A stretch of 64,000 bases of DNA from Isoetes taiwanensis. Lineage: Eukaryota; Streptophyta; Lycopodiopsida; Isoetales; Isoetaceae. The notes beneath the pieces are model-generated. The model worked only from the letters and a program-made list of their open reading frames with translations. It did not search any database and had not been told where the DNA came from. The position numbers and the translations under genes were made by a program. The DNA is taken from NCBI GenBank assembly GCA_021234155.1, contig JAJEKV010000006.1:6790435-6854434 (forward strand). Reading direction: 5' to 3'. Positions 13,022-24,635 of this stretch are shown piece after piece (the first letter of the stretch is position 1; the number at the start of each line of letters is the position of its first letter).

Positions 13022-16000
13022 TCAATCGTGGGCAAGCAACTTCCTGGGGAGTTTAGGGTCCCAACCAAGGCCAACACCCCCACTCCATGTCAAGATACTG
13101 CAAGGTCCCACCAAAACGGACAAGGAGAGGGCCTCCCAAACGTAAAACCCCGTGGACTTGCCGATTCTAGAAGGGTTTTTGTTTTGGGAGCCGAAGTTTT
13201 GTCTTCTCGCCACGTAACTTGGTCCCTAGGGCAACGCCGACGCTCGAGTCCATTGGCGTAGTCAAATCGCAGCTCCCGAGAGGGAGGTCGCCTGGCCCGG
13301 CCCCCGTGGCCTTGGGGAGAGGAAATTCGGGCAAGCAGCTTCCGGGATTTTAGGGTCCAGGTCAAGGCCAACACCCCCACTCCACGCCAAGTCACAGCCG
13401 AAGGTCCCGCCCCGACCGACAAGGAGAGGGCCTCCAAAACGAAACCCCGCGGGCTGCCGTGTTCTAGAAGGGTTTGCGCTTTGGGGCCGAGACTTGGTCT
13501 GCTGCACTTGGGACCCGGCCGAGGAGCCGCAGCCGAGAATACGGAGCAAGGGGAACCGACGGAGCGGAGTTTGGGCCTGTCCTCCTCCCGATGTGGCAAG
13601 TAGAAGTCGGGGGGCTTTTGGTGCTGGCAAGACATTCATAAATTCGCAATTAATGCATTGTACCTAAAATAAATTCTGATTTTTGCCACTGGAATCCTAA
13701 TCCATTTCCAAAGACACAGCCCAATTTTCTAAATTTTTGGAGAAGGTCTAGGTCAAAGGGTTAGATAGAACGGTCGGGGCAGCCCGCAGGTGGCAACCGA
13801 GCCTGGCACCCTTCCCCAAGTCAAACGAGGCCGTGACCTTGCAGGATCCCTCACAAGAGGGGGAGAGTCCTGACCCCAAGAGGCGGGATCCAAAAAAGTT
13901 CCCCAGGCAGCCCTTCCTCGGCAGCCTGAAGGGGTCGTGACGCTTAATGACCACCCTCCCCGAGCCCTGGTTCCCCTATCCCACCGCTTGGATCCTCCGC
14001 TCAGGGCCTCTTCGAGAAGGCCCAAAAGATTCCAGATCGGTCCCCGAGAACTTGTCAAACCGGGGGGCGCCCCGAGGTCGGGCCTTGTAGAAACCGGGCA
14101 GTTGTCTTGTCGCTCGCACCGGGAGGTTCTAATGGCAAATCGACCGCCAAATCGTCCTAATGGCTAAATTACCCTAGGGAGCAAGTTACAAGGTCGGTTT
14201 TGCAAAAGAAAGAAACACTCACGCCTCCACGACAAGATCCCGCATCCACATCCTAGGCCAATTGACTACGAAAGTGTGATGGAAGTGAGCTACTTTGGCG
14301 CTTCTTGGAGGTCGGGTGGTCTTCTCGCCACGAACTTGGTCCCTGTGGCAACGCCGACGCTCGAGTCCATTGGCAGAGTCAAATCGCATTCCGAGAGGGA
14401 GGTCGCCCGCCCGGCCCCCGTGGCCTTGGGGAGAGGAAATTCGGGCAAGCAGCCTTCCTGGGATTTTAGGGTCCGCGGCTCAAGGCCAACACCCCCACTC
14501 CACGCCAAGTCACGGGCAAGCAAGGTCCCGCCCGACCGACAAGGAGAGGGCCTCCAAAACGTAAAACCCCGTGGGCTGCCGTGTTCTAGAAGGGTTTGCG
14601 CTTTTGGGGCCGAGACTTGGTCCTGCTGCACTTGGGACCTGGCGAGGAGCCGCAGCCGAGAATACGGAGCAAGGGGAACTGACGGAGCGAGTTTGGGCCT
14701 GTCCTCCTCCCGATGTGGCAAGTAGAAGTCTGGGGGCTTTTGCTGGCAAGACATTCATAAATTCAAGAATTAATGCATTGTACTAAAATAAATTCTGATT
14801 TTTTGCCACCGAATCCTAATCCATTTCCAAAGACACGTACCCAAATTTTTAAATTTTCTGAGAAGGTCTAGGTCAAAGGGTTAAGATTAGAACGGTCGGG
14901 CAGCCCGCTGTGGCAACCGAAGCTGGCACCCTTCCCCAAGTCAAACGAGGCCAGACCTTGTGGTGGATCCTCACAAGAGGGGAGAGTCCTGACCCCAAGA
15001 GGCGGGATCCAAAAGTTCCCCGAGGCAGCTCCTTCCCCGGCAGCGCCCGGGGTCGAGACGCTAATGACCACCCTCCCGAGCCCGGCTCCCCTATCCCAAT
15101 CGCTGATCCTCCGCTCAGGGCCCTCTTCGAAGGCCCAAAAGATTCCAGATCGGCCCCGAGAACTTGTCAAACCGCTGGGCGCCCCGAGGTCGGCCTTTGT
15201 AGAAACCGCAGTTGTCTTGTCGCTCGGGCACCGGGAGGTTCCGGAATGGCAAATCGACCGCCAAATCGTCCTGAATGGCGAAATTACCCTAGGGAGCAAG
15301 TTACAAGGTCGGTTTTGCAAAAAGAAAGAAACACTCACGCCTCCACGACAAGATCCCGCATCCACATCCTAGGCCAATTGACTACGAAAGTGTGATGGAA
15401 GTGAGCTACTTTGGCGCTTCTTGGAGGTCGGGTGGTCTTCTCGCCACGGAACTTGGTCCCCTGTGGCAACGCCGACGCTCGAGTCCATTGGCGAGTCAAA
15501 TCGCGATTCCCGAGAGGGGAGGTCGCCCGCCCCGGCCCCTCGTGGCCTTGGGAGAGGAAATTCGGGCAAGCAGCCTTCCGGGGATTTTAGGGTCCCGGGC
15601 TCAAGGCCAACACCCCACTCCACGCCAAGTCACGCCAAGAAGGTCCCGCCTCGACCGACAAGGAGAGGGCCTCCAAAACGAAACCCCGTGGGCTGCCGTG
15701 TTCTAGAAGGGTTTGGCGCTTTGGGGGCCGAGACTGGTCTCTGCACTTGGGACCGGCCGAGAAGCCGCAGCCGAGAATACGGAGCAAGGGGAACCGACGG
15801 AGCGGAGTTTGGGCCTGTCCTCCTCCGATGTGGCAAGTAGAAGTTGGGGGGCTTTGCAAAGCTGGCAAGACATTCATAAATTCGCAATTAATGCATTGTA
15901 CGAAAAATAAATTCTGATTTTTGCCAAATGGATTCCTAATCCATCTCCAAAGACACGCCCAATTTTCTAAATTTTCTGAGAAGGTCTAGGTCAAAGGGTT

Positions 16001-18212
16001 AAGATTAGAACGCCGGGCAGCCCGTGTGGCAACCGAGCCTTGGCACCCTTCCCCAAGTCAAACGAGGCTTGACCTTTTGGTGGATCCCTCACAAGAGGGG
16101 AGAGTCCTAGACCCCAAGAGGCGGGATCCAAAAGTTCCCAGGCAGCCCTTCCCGGCAGCCGCCCCGGGGTTGCGACGCTTAATGACCACCCTCCCCGAGC
16201 CCTTGCCCCTATCCCGACCGCTGATCCTCCGCTCAGGCCCCTTCGAAGGCCCAAAAGATTCCAGATCGTCCGGGAGAACTTGTCAAACCGCTGGGCGCCC
16301 TGAGGGCCGGGCCTTGTAGAAACCGCAAATGTCTTGTCGCTCGGGCACCGGGAGGTTCCGAATGGCAAATCGACCCCGCCAAATCGTCCGAATGGGAAAT
16401 TACCCTAGGGAGCAAGTTACAAGGTCGGTTTTGCAAAAGAAAGAAACACTCACGCCTCCACGACAGAGATCCCGCATCCACATCCTAGGCCAATTGACTA
16501 CGAGTGTGATGGAAGTGAGCTACTTTGGGCGCTTTGAGGTCGGGTGGTCTTCTGGCCACGGAACTTGGTCCCCGTGGCAACGCCGACGCTCGAGTCCATT
16601 GGCAGAGTCAAATCGCATTCCGAGAGAGGGAGGTCGCCCGTCCCGGCCCCCGTGGCCTTGGGGAGAGGAAATTGGGCAAGCAGCTTCCGGGGATTTTAGG
16701 GTCCGTGGCTCGCGGCCAACACCCCACTCCACGCCAAGTCACGGCCAGCAAGGTCCCGCCGACCGACAAGGAGAGGGCCTCCAAAACGTGAAACCCCGTG
16801 GGTTGCCGTGTCCTAGAAGGGTTTGGCGCTTTGGGGCCGAGACTTGGTCTGCTGCACTTGGGACCCGGGCCGGTGAAGCCGCAGCCTCGAGAATACGGAG
16901 CAAGGGGAACCGACGAGCGGAGTTTGGGCCTGTCCTCCTCCGATGTGGCAAGTAGAAGTCGGGGGGCTTTGGTAAAGGGCAAGACATTCATAAACCGAAT
17001 TAATGCATTGTACTTAAAATAAATTCTCGATTTTTTGCCACCGGATTCCTAACCCATCTCCAAAGACACGCCTCAATTTTCAAATTTTCGGAGAAGGTCT
17101 AGGTCAAAGGGTTAGCATTAGAACGGCCAAAGCAGAATGTGGCAACCGAAGCTGGCACCCTTCCCCAAGTCAAACGAGGCCAGACCTTGGGATCCCTCAC
17201 AAGAGGGGAGAGTTGGACCCCAAGATGGATCCAAAAGTTCCCCGAGGCAGCCCTTCCCCGGCAGCGCCCTCAGACGCTAATGACCACCCTCCCTGAGCCT
17301 CCTGCCCCTATCCGACCGCTGATCCTCCATTCGTGGGCCCTCTTCGGGAAGGCCCAAAAGATTCCAGATCGGTCCGGGGAGAACTTGTCAAACCCGGGCG
17401 CCCCGAGGTTCCGCCTTGTAGAAACCGCAAAGGTCTTGTCGCTCGCACCGGGAGGCCCGAATGGCAAATCAACCCCGCCAAATCGTCCGAATGGCTTAAA
17501 TTACCCTAGGGAGCAAGTTACAAGGTCGGTTTTGCAAAAGAAAGAAACACTCACGCCTCCACGACAAGATCCCCGCATCCACATCCTAGGCCATTGACTA
17601 CACGAGTGTGATGGAAGTGAGCTACTTTGGCGCTTCTTGGAGGTCGGGTGGTCTTTCGCCACGAACTTGGTCCCCGTGGCAACGCCGACGCTCGAAGTCC
17701 ATTGGCAGAGTCAAATCGCCATTCCGGAGAGGGAGGTCGCCCGGGTCCGGCCCCTCGTGGCCTTGGGGAGAGGAAATTCGGGCAAGCAACCGGGATTTTA
17801 GGGTCCGTCGGTATCAAGGCCAACACCCCACTCCATCGCCAAGTCATACAAGAAGGTCCCCCAACGACCGACAAGGAGAGGGCCTCCAAAACGTAAACCC
17901 CGTGGGCTGCCGTGTTCTAGAAGGGTTTGGCGCTTTGGGGCCGAGACTTGGTCTGCTGCACTTGGGACCGGCCGGAAGCCGCAGCCGAGAATAGGGAGCA
18001 AGGGGAACCGACGGATCCGGAGTTTGGGCCCGTCCTCCTCCGATGTGGCAAGTAGAAGTCGGGGGGGCTTTTGCGTTGGCAAGACATTCATAAATTCAAG
18101 AATTAATGCATTGTACGAAAATAAATTCTCATTTTTTTGCCACCGGATTCCTAACCCATCTCCAAAGACACGCCCCAATTCAACAAATTTTCTGAGAAGG
18201 TCTAGGTCAAAG
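13022..18212 (+). repeat. Satellite block 2: partial monomer plus five monomers
   Basis: Anchors lie at 13630, 14749, 15869, 16982 and 18082, a period of 1100-1120. The block opens with a partial monomer (13022-13200) in which the GGGTTTTTGTTTTGGGAGCC segment is joined to the TCTTCTCGCCACG segment, an internal deletion. Monomers here carry both 3' variants seen in block 1. The block then ends at the same point of the monomer as block 1 and enters a homologous spacer. Confidence 0.93.
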
Positions 18213-18420
18213 GGTTAGCTAAGGTCAAAGGAATGGAGTTTCAGGGGATCGTTGTACTTGGGGTTGACCTTTACCACCGGACGCTATACTTGGTCTAAGA
18301 TTGCATTGACGAAACCCCGTGGATTCTGCCTGCATTCTAGAAGGGTTTTGTTTTGGTTTTTCTCGCCTCCCTAAAGCTATTTGACATGGATGGCATAACT
18401 AACTTGTAATGAACCGTTTT
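18213..18420 (+). other. Spacer after satellite block 2
   Basis: This is homologous to 12683-13021 at both ends (GCTAAGGTCAAAGGAATGG at the start, GCCTCCCTAAAGC near the end). Its middle is a short monomer fragment (AAACCCCGTGG to TCTAGAAGGGTTTTG) instead of the block 1 filler. The repeated spacer suggests the block-plus-spacer is a higher-order unit of about 5.4 kb. Confidence 0.7.
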
Positions 18421-18574
18421 GTTTCTCTTTAAATTGTACCTGGATGAAAAGATTGCTTCATAGTTTCCAAGTGAAAAATTTTTTAATGTGTCTCAAGACC
18501 GCCTTGTTGCCCCCGGTCAAAGACTCAGATTTTTTTCGATGCACACTCTTTTAGTTATGCATTTTATTGCATTT

Positions 18575-18985
18575 ATGGTTTATAAATTCATGTTAATGCA
18601 TGGCATGGAATTAAATTATGGTTTTGGTCACCGCTTCCATGGTCATCACCAAGATACAGAAAATTTCCAAAATTTTTGGATAAGGTCCGCATCTGCCGCT
18701 AGGTTAGAACGGTCCCAAAGTGGCTCAAGTTTTTAAGTAAGCATGACTGCACCTTCCCCAAGTCAAACAAGGCGACTTTGAATGGCCACCAAGAGGGGAG
18801 AGTCCCGGCCCCGTGAGACGCGACCAAAATGTTCTCCCCGAGGCACATTCCGCACCGCACCGCGGGACCGTGATGCTATCGAACACCTCCCCGCCGCCCC
18901 TATATATCCGGACCGTTGAATCCTCTCCGCCGCTGATCCAAATTCTCAGATGCTCAAATAAGTCTAGGGACAAACTTTAATGAGC
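18575..18985 (+). repeat. Diverged solitary satellite monomer (partial)
   Basis: It follows the monomer in order but with strong divergence: a TAATGCATGGCATGG segment, AAAATTTCC, GGTTAGAACGGTC, CCTTCCCCAAGTCAAAC, AAGAGGGGAGAGTCCC and CGCTGATCC. It stops after about 400 bases. It carries CCTATATATCCGG where the array has CCTATCCGACC. It is either an old monomer at the array edge or the element from which the satellite was amplified. Confidence 0.65.
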
Positions 18986-19009
18986 TTCACATTAAAAAAA
19001 AGATGCAAA

Positions 19010-19130
19010 ACAATAACGCCGCTATAACAAAAATATCGCCATGGACGCCGCTGCACGCAGAGCTTGAAATAACGCCGCGATATGACGCGGACGCCGCGAT
19101 GCGACGCCAGACATTTTGAAACGCGGGCGC
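19010..19130 (+). repeat. CpG-rich repeat (CGCCGCTATAAC / GACGCCGCGA) right of the satellite
   Basis: It shares CGCCGCTATAAC, GACGCCGCGA and ATGCGACGC in order with 7518-7592, on the other side of the satellite. It is followed by an unassigned stretch to 19270. Confidence 0.5.
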
Positions 19131-19274
19131 CGCTTTTCCAAACTTTTTTGCCCTACTTCTTCGAGGTTCTGGGCTTACGGGCTTAGTAACCGACATCTAC
19201 TCTGGTAAGCAAACTATTCTGTAAGGTTAGTATATCATGTTTTTTAGATTGAATAGGTTTTTTGGATTGAATGG

Positions 19275-20090
19275 TGCATGCCCAACCTCTTCCTCTTTTT
19301 GGTTTCCTTCCTTCCTGCTTCTTCTTTGTTCTTGATTTTTTTCTTCCCATTCTTCCATGCCTCGCTCTATATTTCCTCCTTCTTCTTCCTCATGCTTCAT
19401 TTTCCTCATTCTTCCTCATGCTTCATTTCTTCCTCTTCTTCCATGCTTCATTCTTTTTCCTCATTCTTTTTTCCCATATTTCTTTTTTCCCTCATTTCTT
19501 TTCTCATTCTTTTCTTCCTCATTCTTTTTCATTTCTTTTCTTTTTCCTCATGCTTTTCTATTCTTTTTATTCCTCACTTTTTCCTCATTCTTCCTCATAC
19601 TTCTTCATTTCTTGCTTTCTCATTTCTTTTTCTCATGCTTTCTCAGAACTTTTCTAAATTTCTTTTCATGCTTTAGATTGAATTTGTTTTTCATTTCCCA
19701 TTCTTGCCTCATGCTTTCTCATTTTTTCATTCTTTCCCTTCCTCATTTCTTTGTTTCCATTTTTTCTTCCCATCTTTCCATTCCTTATTCTTTCTATTTT
19801 TTTCATTTCTTATTCTTCATTCTTTTAATTTCATTTCTTTCATTCTTCATTTTGTTTCTTTATTCTTCACATTTCTTTCCTCACTTTCCATTCGGGATCC
19901 TTTTCTTTCCTTTCCCTTATATTCTTCCTTCCATTCTATTCCCTTCCCTTCTCTTATTTTCCTCTTATTTTTCTTCATTCTTTCTTGTTTCTTCTCTTAT
20001 TTCTTCTCTATTCTATCCTTATTTCTTCTTCGATGTTTTTCTTCTTTTTGTTCTTATTCTTCTAATGCTTTGTTACTCATTTGCAGCCTT
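19275..20090 (+). repeat. Polypyrimidine (TTC/TTTC-rich) low-complexity tract
   Basis: About 800 bases are almost entirely T and C, built from degenerate TTCCTCATTCTT-like words with interspersed CATG and ATTC. Three frames stay open for 130-260 codons only because C/T-rich codons rarely form stops; the products are Phe/Ser/Leu strings and are not genes. Such purine-pyrimidine asymmetry can form intramolecular triplex DNA. Confidence 0.9.
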
Positions 20091-20159
20091 TCTATTCTGG
20101 ATTTTGGACCCCCGCAGATCTTGTACACAACGTCCTTATTTTGGTAAGTAGTTGATCGC

Positions 20160-20935
20160 ACTTGCATTTTATTTTTTATAGTTTTAAGTAGGGTTAAAAA
20201 TTGATGGAGGGCTTGTTCATGGGCACTGGCCTACTTCCACCTAGAGTGGGAGGACCATGTACCCAGTTTCAAGTCCACTTTCACTACAATCATAAATGTT
20301 TCCTAGGTTAATGAGTGGTTGTTCATAAGCACTGCCTTGCAATCGAGAATCGATTCAACGATGCAAAGGATCGAGAAAAAACATAGAGCTCCTTGACCGA
20401 CAAAGCAACTAAAGCACGCGAAAACGTCTCATTGGGCTCCTGGCCACGGAAGGGTTTCATTATAGATTCAGAAGAGCTATATTAGTTCACATTAATTTTA
20501 ATAAGAACTTTAAATGTCACTAGCTAATACCGTTATATTGTCATAGGAATATCTATACGGGTTTGCCCCCTAGCAAGCAAATAGGTACAAGTAGCCAATT
20601 TTAACGTGGAGCCGTTTATCAGTATCAGGTTATCTGAACAGGGAACTCTCCCAATTCGGGAATGCGGAGTGCGTTGTAGAAAATTATTATAATTCTATGA
20701 ACATTAACGCCATATTCTTTTGGTTTTATAGAAGCAAGTATGATATGAATGAAGGTCTGAGAGCATGACATGGGGCCTGGGGCGTGAGGGATTCAGAACG
20801 TCGGGCCGAGAGCCATCCAATCGCGAACGGTATACCGGCGGTTCGAGGGTTCTTTCTAACTACGCATTCGGGATGACTATCTACCAAATCGAGAGAGTAG
20901 CTCTAGGCTAAAAGTGGATACTCCTCTTACTTGAA
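20160..20935. other. Unassigned interval
   Basis: No open frame or repeat family is recognised between the pyrimidine tract and the AT-rich tandem repeat. Confidence 0.4.
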
Positions 20936-21062
20936 GTCTTTTGTGATTATTTAAAATATAAATACAATTCACTTTTGTGATTATTTAAAATATAAATATA
21001 AAAATAATTTTGTGACTATATTTAAAAATATGAATATAAAACACTTTTGTGATTATTTAAAA
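20936..21062 (+). repeat. AT-rich short tandem repeat, about 40-bp unit
   Basis: The word TTTTGTGATTATTTAAAATAT recurs three times exactly or nearly so, plus one diverged copy (TTTTGTGACTATATTTAAAAATAT), with intervals of roughly 30-45 bases. It leads into a TTTTTATAT-rich stretch to 21117. Confidence 0.8.
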
Positions 21063-21117
21063 TATTTTTTATATTTATATTTTTTATATAAATATTTTTT
21101 ATTTTTTATTTTTTCCT

Positions 21118-21590
21118 ACACGCCGCATCGCGACGTATCCACGCGGCTTTTTTTGCCATGCGGCTTTTCTATACGATTTTTCAATTTTCCATTATATTCT
21201 TCCACGGTCACGTCGCGAGGCGACGTCTACAATGCGGGCTTTTTACGCGACGTATATTGCCGCGGTATATTCCGGTATATGCCACGTGTATATACCACGA
21301 TGTCGTTCCCACGCCGTCATGTCGACGTATACACGCGGGCTTTTACTGCACGTGGATTTTGGGTGATGTTCCGTGTATATTCCCATGTATATTTCACGTG
21401 TCACGTGCCATGGCGCGACGCCCGTCTGCGTGGCGACGCCCGCTGTGACGCGTCTGCCCACGACGCCGCTAAGCGGCCTTTTAGCGACGACGCCGTCGGC
21501 GTGCGACAGCATCGGCGAACGACAGTCCGCGATACACCGCGGCCGACGCCGCTGGTGAGACGCCGGGCGCAGGCGCTATTGGTGCTAGCT
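21118..21590. other. CpG-dense patch in AT-rich surroundings
   Basis: The stretch is full of CGACG, GCGACG, CACGTG and GACGCCG words, while its left neighbour is over 80 percent A/T. It shares the GACGCCG/GCGACGC style with 7518-7592 and 19010-19130. A 203-codon frame crosses it but matches nothing and has no support. CpG retention in methylated plant repeats suggests either recent insertion or protection from methylation. Confidence 0.5.
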
Positions 21591-21859
21591 AATAGCGTCC
21601 TTCTTGTTGTGTGGAATGCTTGAGTTGTGCATGATCTAGAAGGCAATATTGTTAATTTGCATAATGTTTTGTCGGGTTCAAATATTGTGAGGAACTTTGG
21701 GCCACCGGGTTGACATGGGTTTCAAACTTATACGACAAATCATTGCAAAAGTGTTGGAGAACATTAAAATTAAGTTCTTTGCAGAAAAACATGTTGGCAA
21801 TTTATTTGTATTTCATAACAAACTCTCATCCGAAGTATAAACTCAGTGGAGATCCCAAC

Positions 21860-22200
21860 ATCGAGGCTTTGGCATGAGAGATTGGGACATGCCAATCATA
21901 AGAAAATATTAAGGAGATGATTAAAGGGGGGATAATTATTGCGGTGACAAGAATGACTTTGTGTGTTATGGCCGTATGGTAGGTAAAAGCACTAGACTAC
22001 CTTTTCCACAAAGATGGAAGAGTCAAGAACTTTTGAACCGGTACATTTCGATCTTTGTGGACCTATTAACATTAGAAGCATGTATTTTGGAAAAAGATAC
22101 TTTTATTACTTTTTTATTGATGATCATTCAAGACATACTAAAATGTTTCTTCTTTAGTGAAAAAAATCAAGCATTGCTGTACTTCTGTGATTTTTGAAGT
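21860..22200 (+). pseudogene. copia GAG-pre-integrase and integrase core fragment
   Basis: LWHERLGHANHKKILRR is a typical GAG-pre-integrase motif. After a stop, YGRMVGKSTRLPFP and a DTFITFLLMII...FFFSEKNQALLYF segment align with the start of the copia integrase catalytic domain. The frame is damaged and the catalytic triad is incomplete. The next recognisable part is the linker NPET/VIISRDV-like segment near 22650-22710. Confidence 0.75.
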
Positions 22201-23273
22201 CAAGTAGAAAAGAATGATGAGGAAGAGTAATTAAGTGTTTGAGAACAACATCGTGGAGGGAATTTGTTAATGATACCTTAAAAACAATACCGCAGAGAAA
22301 AAGGGAATAAGAAGGCAGATCACTTTTAACACACCCCCTCAAAGAAATGGAGGGCTGAGAGGAAAATAGGTACATTTCTGGTTAGATCAATGTTAAAGCA
22401 ATCGCCCGTTTAATTACTTATGGGAAGAAGCGATGAAGGCGGTTTATATTCAAAAATAGACCGCCTACTTCTAGTCTAAATGGACACATACCTCACAGAC
22501 TTATGGAGCAAGACAAAACCCTGTATGAATATTTAAAGGCCTTTGATATTTGGTTTTCTCTCATGTGCCTAAAGAACCAAGACAAAAGCTTGACAATAGA
22601 GCAATAAAAAGGGTTTCGTAGGTTGGCATCGAGATGTCAAAGGGTTCTAATTTATGATCCAGAGAAAAGGACAATAATAATTAGCGTAGATGTTAAATTT
22701 AATGAAAGCATTTCTCTACAAGAATAGAGAAGAGATTGATAGTAGACAAGGTCTTTTGAAACTATGGATCACAATGGCTTGATATAAAGAATGCACAAAG
22801 AAAATTTTATGAAGAGGAAGATGATGAACATGCACCTAATGAGTTCAACAATCAATTCGAGGAGGCAACCAAAGCAAAAGTTACAATGGAGAAAAGGAGA
22901 AACAAGGTGATAAAGATGGGAAAATTATGCTCGAGGATATGACCATAAGGGAAGAAAAGCAATCAAGTTGAAAAGGTTGAGAGAAGGAATTAATGATATT
23001 GACCTTGAAAACATGGAAGGGCTATTGTCGGGCATCGCAAAAGATTTCAAACACTCAATATTGAGATTAATGACATAATGGCCATTTTAGAACCTAGTGT
23101 ACCTAGGAACTATGAGAACGCACTAAGCTTCGGAGAGAATTGAACAATGGAAAACGGCTATGGAAGAAGAGATGAGGTCTTTTTGCTCGAACAACAAACA
23201 TATGAATTAGTTGTGAGGTCCGATAATAAGAATATTGTAAGAAATAAAATGGCTATACAGTGAAGATAGAAAA

Positions 23274-23760
23274 ATGATGGAGAACAATATTTCAAAGTTC
23301 GGTTGGTTGTACAGGGCTTCACGCGCCAAAGAAAAGGTATTGATTATGATGAGACCTTCTCACCCATTGTTGTCGATTAGTTCGAGAGTTCTTCTTGCTT
23401 TTGCTAATGCTTTAGATCTTGAAATTCACCATATGGATGTCAACACAGCTTTTTTGAATGCTGACCTACATGAAGAGATCTATATGCATCCAGCTCAAGG
23501 TTTTGAACAAAAGGAAAATATGGTGTGGAAGTTGAATAAAGCAGTTTATGGACTCAAACAATCACCCCGGCAATGGTATCTATGTATGGATGGCTTCTTG
23601 AGAGAACAAGGATTCATCAAACTAAAAAATGATGGTAATTTATATGTGTTTAGGGAGAAAATTCATTTTTGCATCATTGCACTATATGTAGACGATAATA
23701 TTATGGTCAGTGACAATTTGCAATGCTTGAATCAATGTAAAAGTTTGTTGAGTAGCACTT
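23274..23760 (+). pseudogene. copia reverse transcriptase fragment
   Basis: The 162-codon frame contains the canonical copia RT sequence: RVLLAFANALDLEIHHMDV with the first catalytic Asp, TAFLNADLHEEIYM, AVYGLKQSPRQWY, and the YVDD box (in ALYVDDNIMVSD). The upstream palm segment that should read KARLV is altered to GWLYRASRAKE. A stop codon follows the SLLSST segment, after which RFLGIEVYRD and LLQKFGM continue in another frame to about 23930. Confidence 0.88.
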
Positions 23761-23954
23761 AGGACCTCTTAGAAGATTTCTTGGAATTGAAGTATACAGG
23801 GACCGAGAGCATAAAAGAATAATTCTGACTCAAAACAGCAATATTCAAGGTTTGTTGCAGAAATTTGGAATGATAGAATGCAATAGTGTGAGATCACCTA
23901 TGGTGACAGGTCAGAAGTTGTCTATGGAATTACCCTACAACTGAAAAAGAGATT

Positions 23955-24635
23955 TTGGAGATGCAAAATTACCCATATAGGGAGTTAGTTGGCTGCCTAC
24001 TTTATGTGGCAAATTGCAGCAGGCCAGATATAGCTTATTGTGTCAATATGCTGAGCAGGTTTGGGAATAACCCAGGAATACAACATTGGCGTGCAACCAA
24101 ACATGTGCTAAGATTCCTGAAGGGAACCAGCAATAGTGGCTTAACATTCACAAACAATAATCTTGAACTAACTGCATACTCTGATGCAGATTGGGGAGGA
24201 GACTTGGACACCAGAGCTTCAACCTCAGGGTACATTATGCAAGTAGGTGGTAGTACTGTCTCTTGGAGAAGCAAAAAACAGGGCTGCATAGCCATGTCAA
24301 CAGCGGAGGCAGAATACAATGCTGCCTCACTAGCTGCTAGGGAAGTTGTCTGGATAAGAAGGTTATTGGCAGAATTAGGGTCAGTACAACTTAAACCTAC
24401 TACTCTTTATATTGATAGTATGAGCTGTATAGCAATAACGAAAAATCCAGTTCTCCATGAGAGAACAAAGCACATCGAGCTACAAGTTCATTTTATAAGG
24501 GACATGGTTGCAAAAGGAATGATTACAGTTGAGTACATAAGCTCCAAAGATCAAATTGCAGACATATTGACTAAAGTTGTTCCAGTGCACAGGTTCATAA
24601 AACTGCAGGAGAATATTAGTATAAATCGGTTATAA
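23955..24635 (+). pseudogene. copia RNase H domain (intact frame)
   Basis: The 226-codon frame covers the connection domain (YRELVGCLLYVANCSRPDIAY, AVNMLSRF-like) and the complete RNase H: AYSDADWGGD with the first Asp, SWRSKKQ, STAEAEYNAAS with the catalytic Glu, TLYIDSMSCIAIT with the next Asp, and ERTKHIELQVHFIRD followed by QIADILTK. It is the best-preserved part of the element and ends 220 bases before the 3' LTR. Its frame is closed from the RT by stops around 23760 and 23942. Confidence 0.9.

Noticed and set aside
7614-18218. Dozens of 60-200 codon frames on both strands of the GC-rich satellite
   Set aside because: They do not persist from one monomer to the next because of indels, overlap on both strands, and match no family. 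GC-rich DNA lacks stop codons by chance.
19357-20151. 264-codon Phe/Ser/Leu-rich frame
   Set aside because: It is a by-product of the polypyrimidine tract; neighbouring frames are equally open.
21012-21623. 203-codon frame through the CpG-rich patch
   Set aside because: Composition changes from AT-rich to CpG-rich inside the frame and there is no domain or homology I can recognise.
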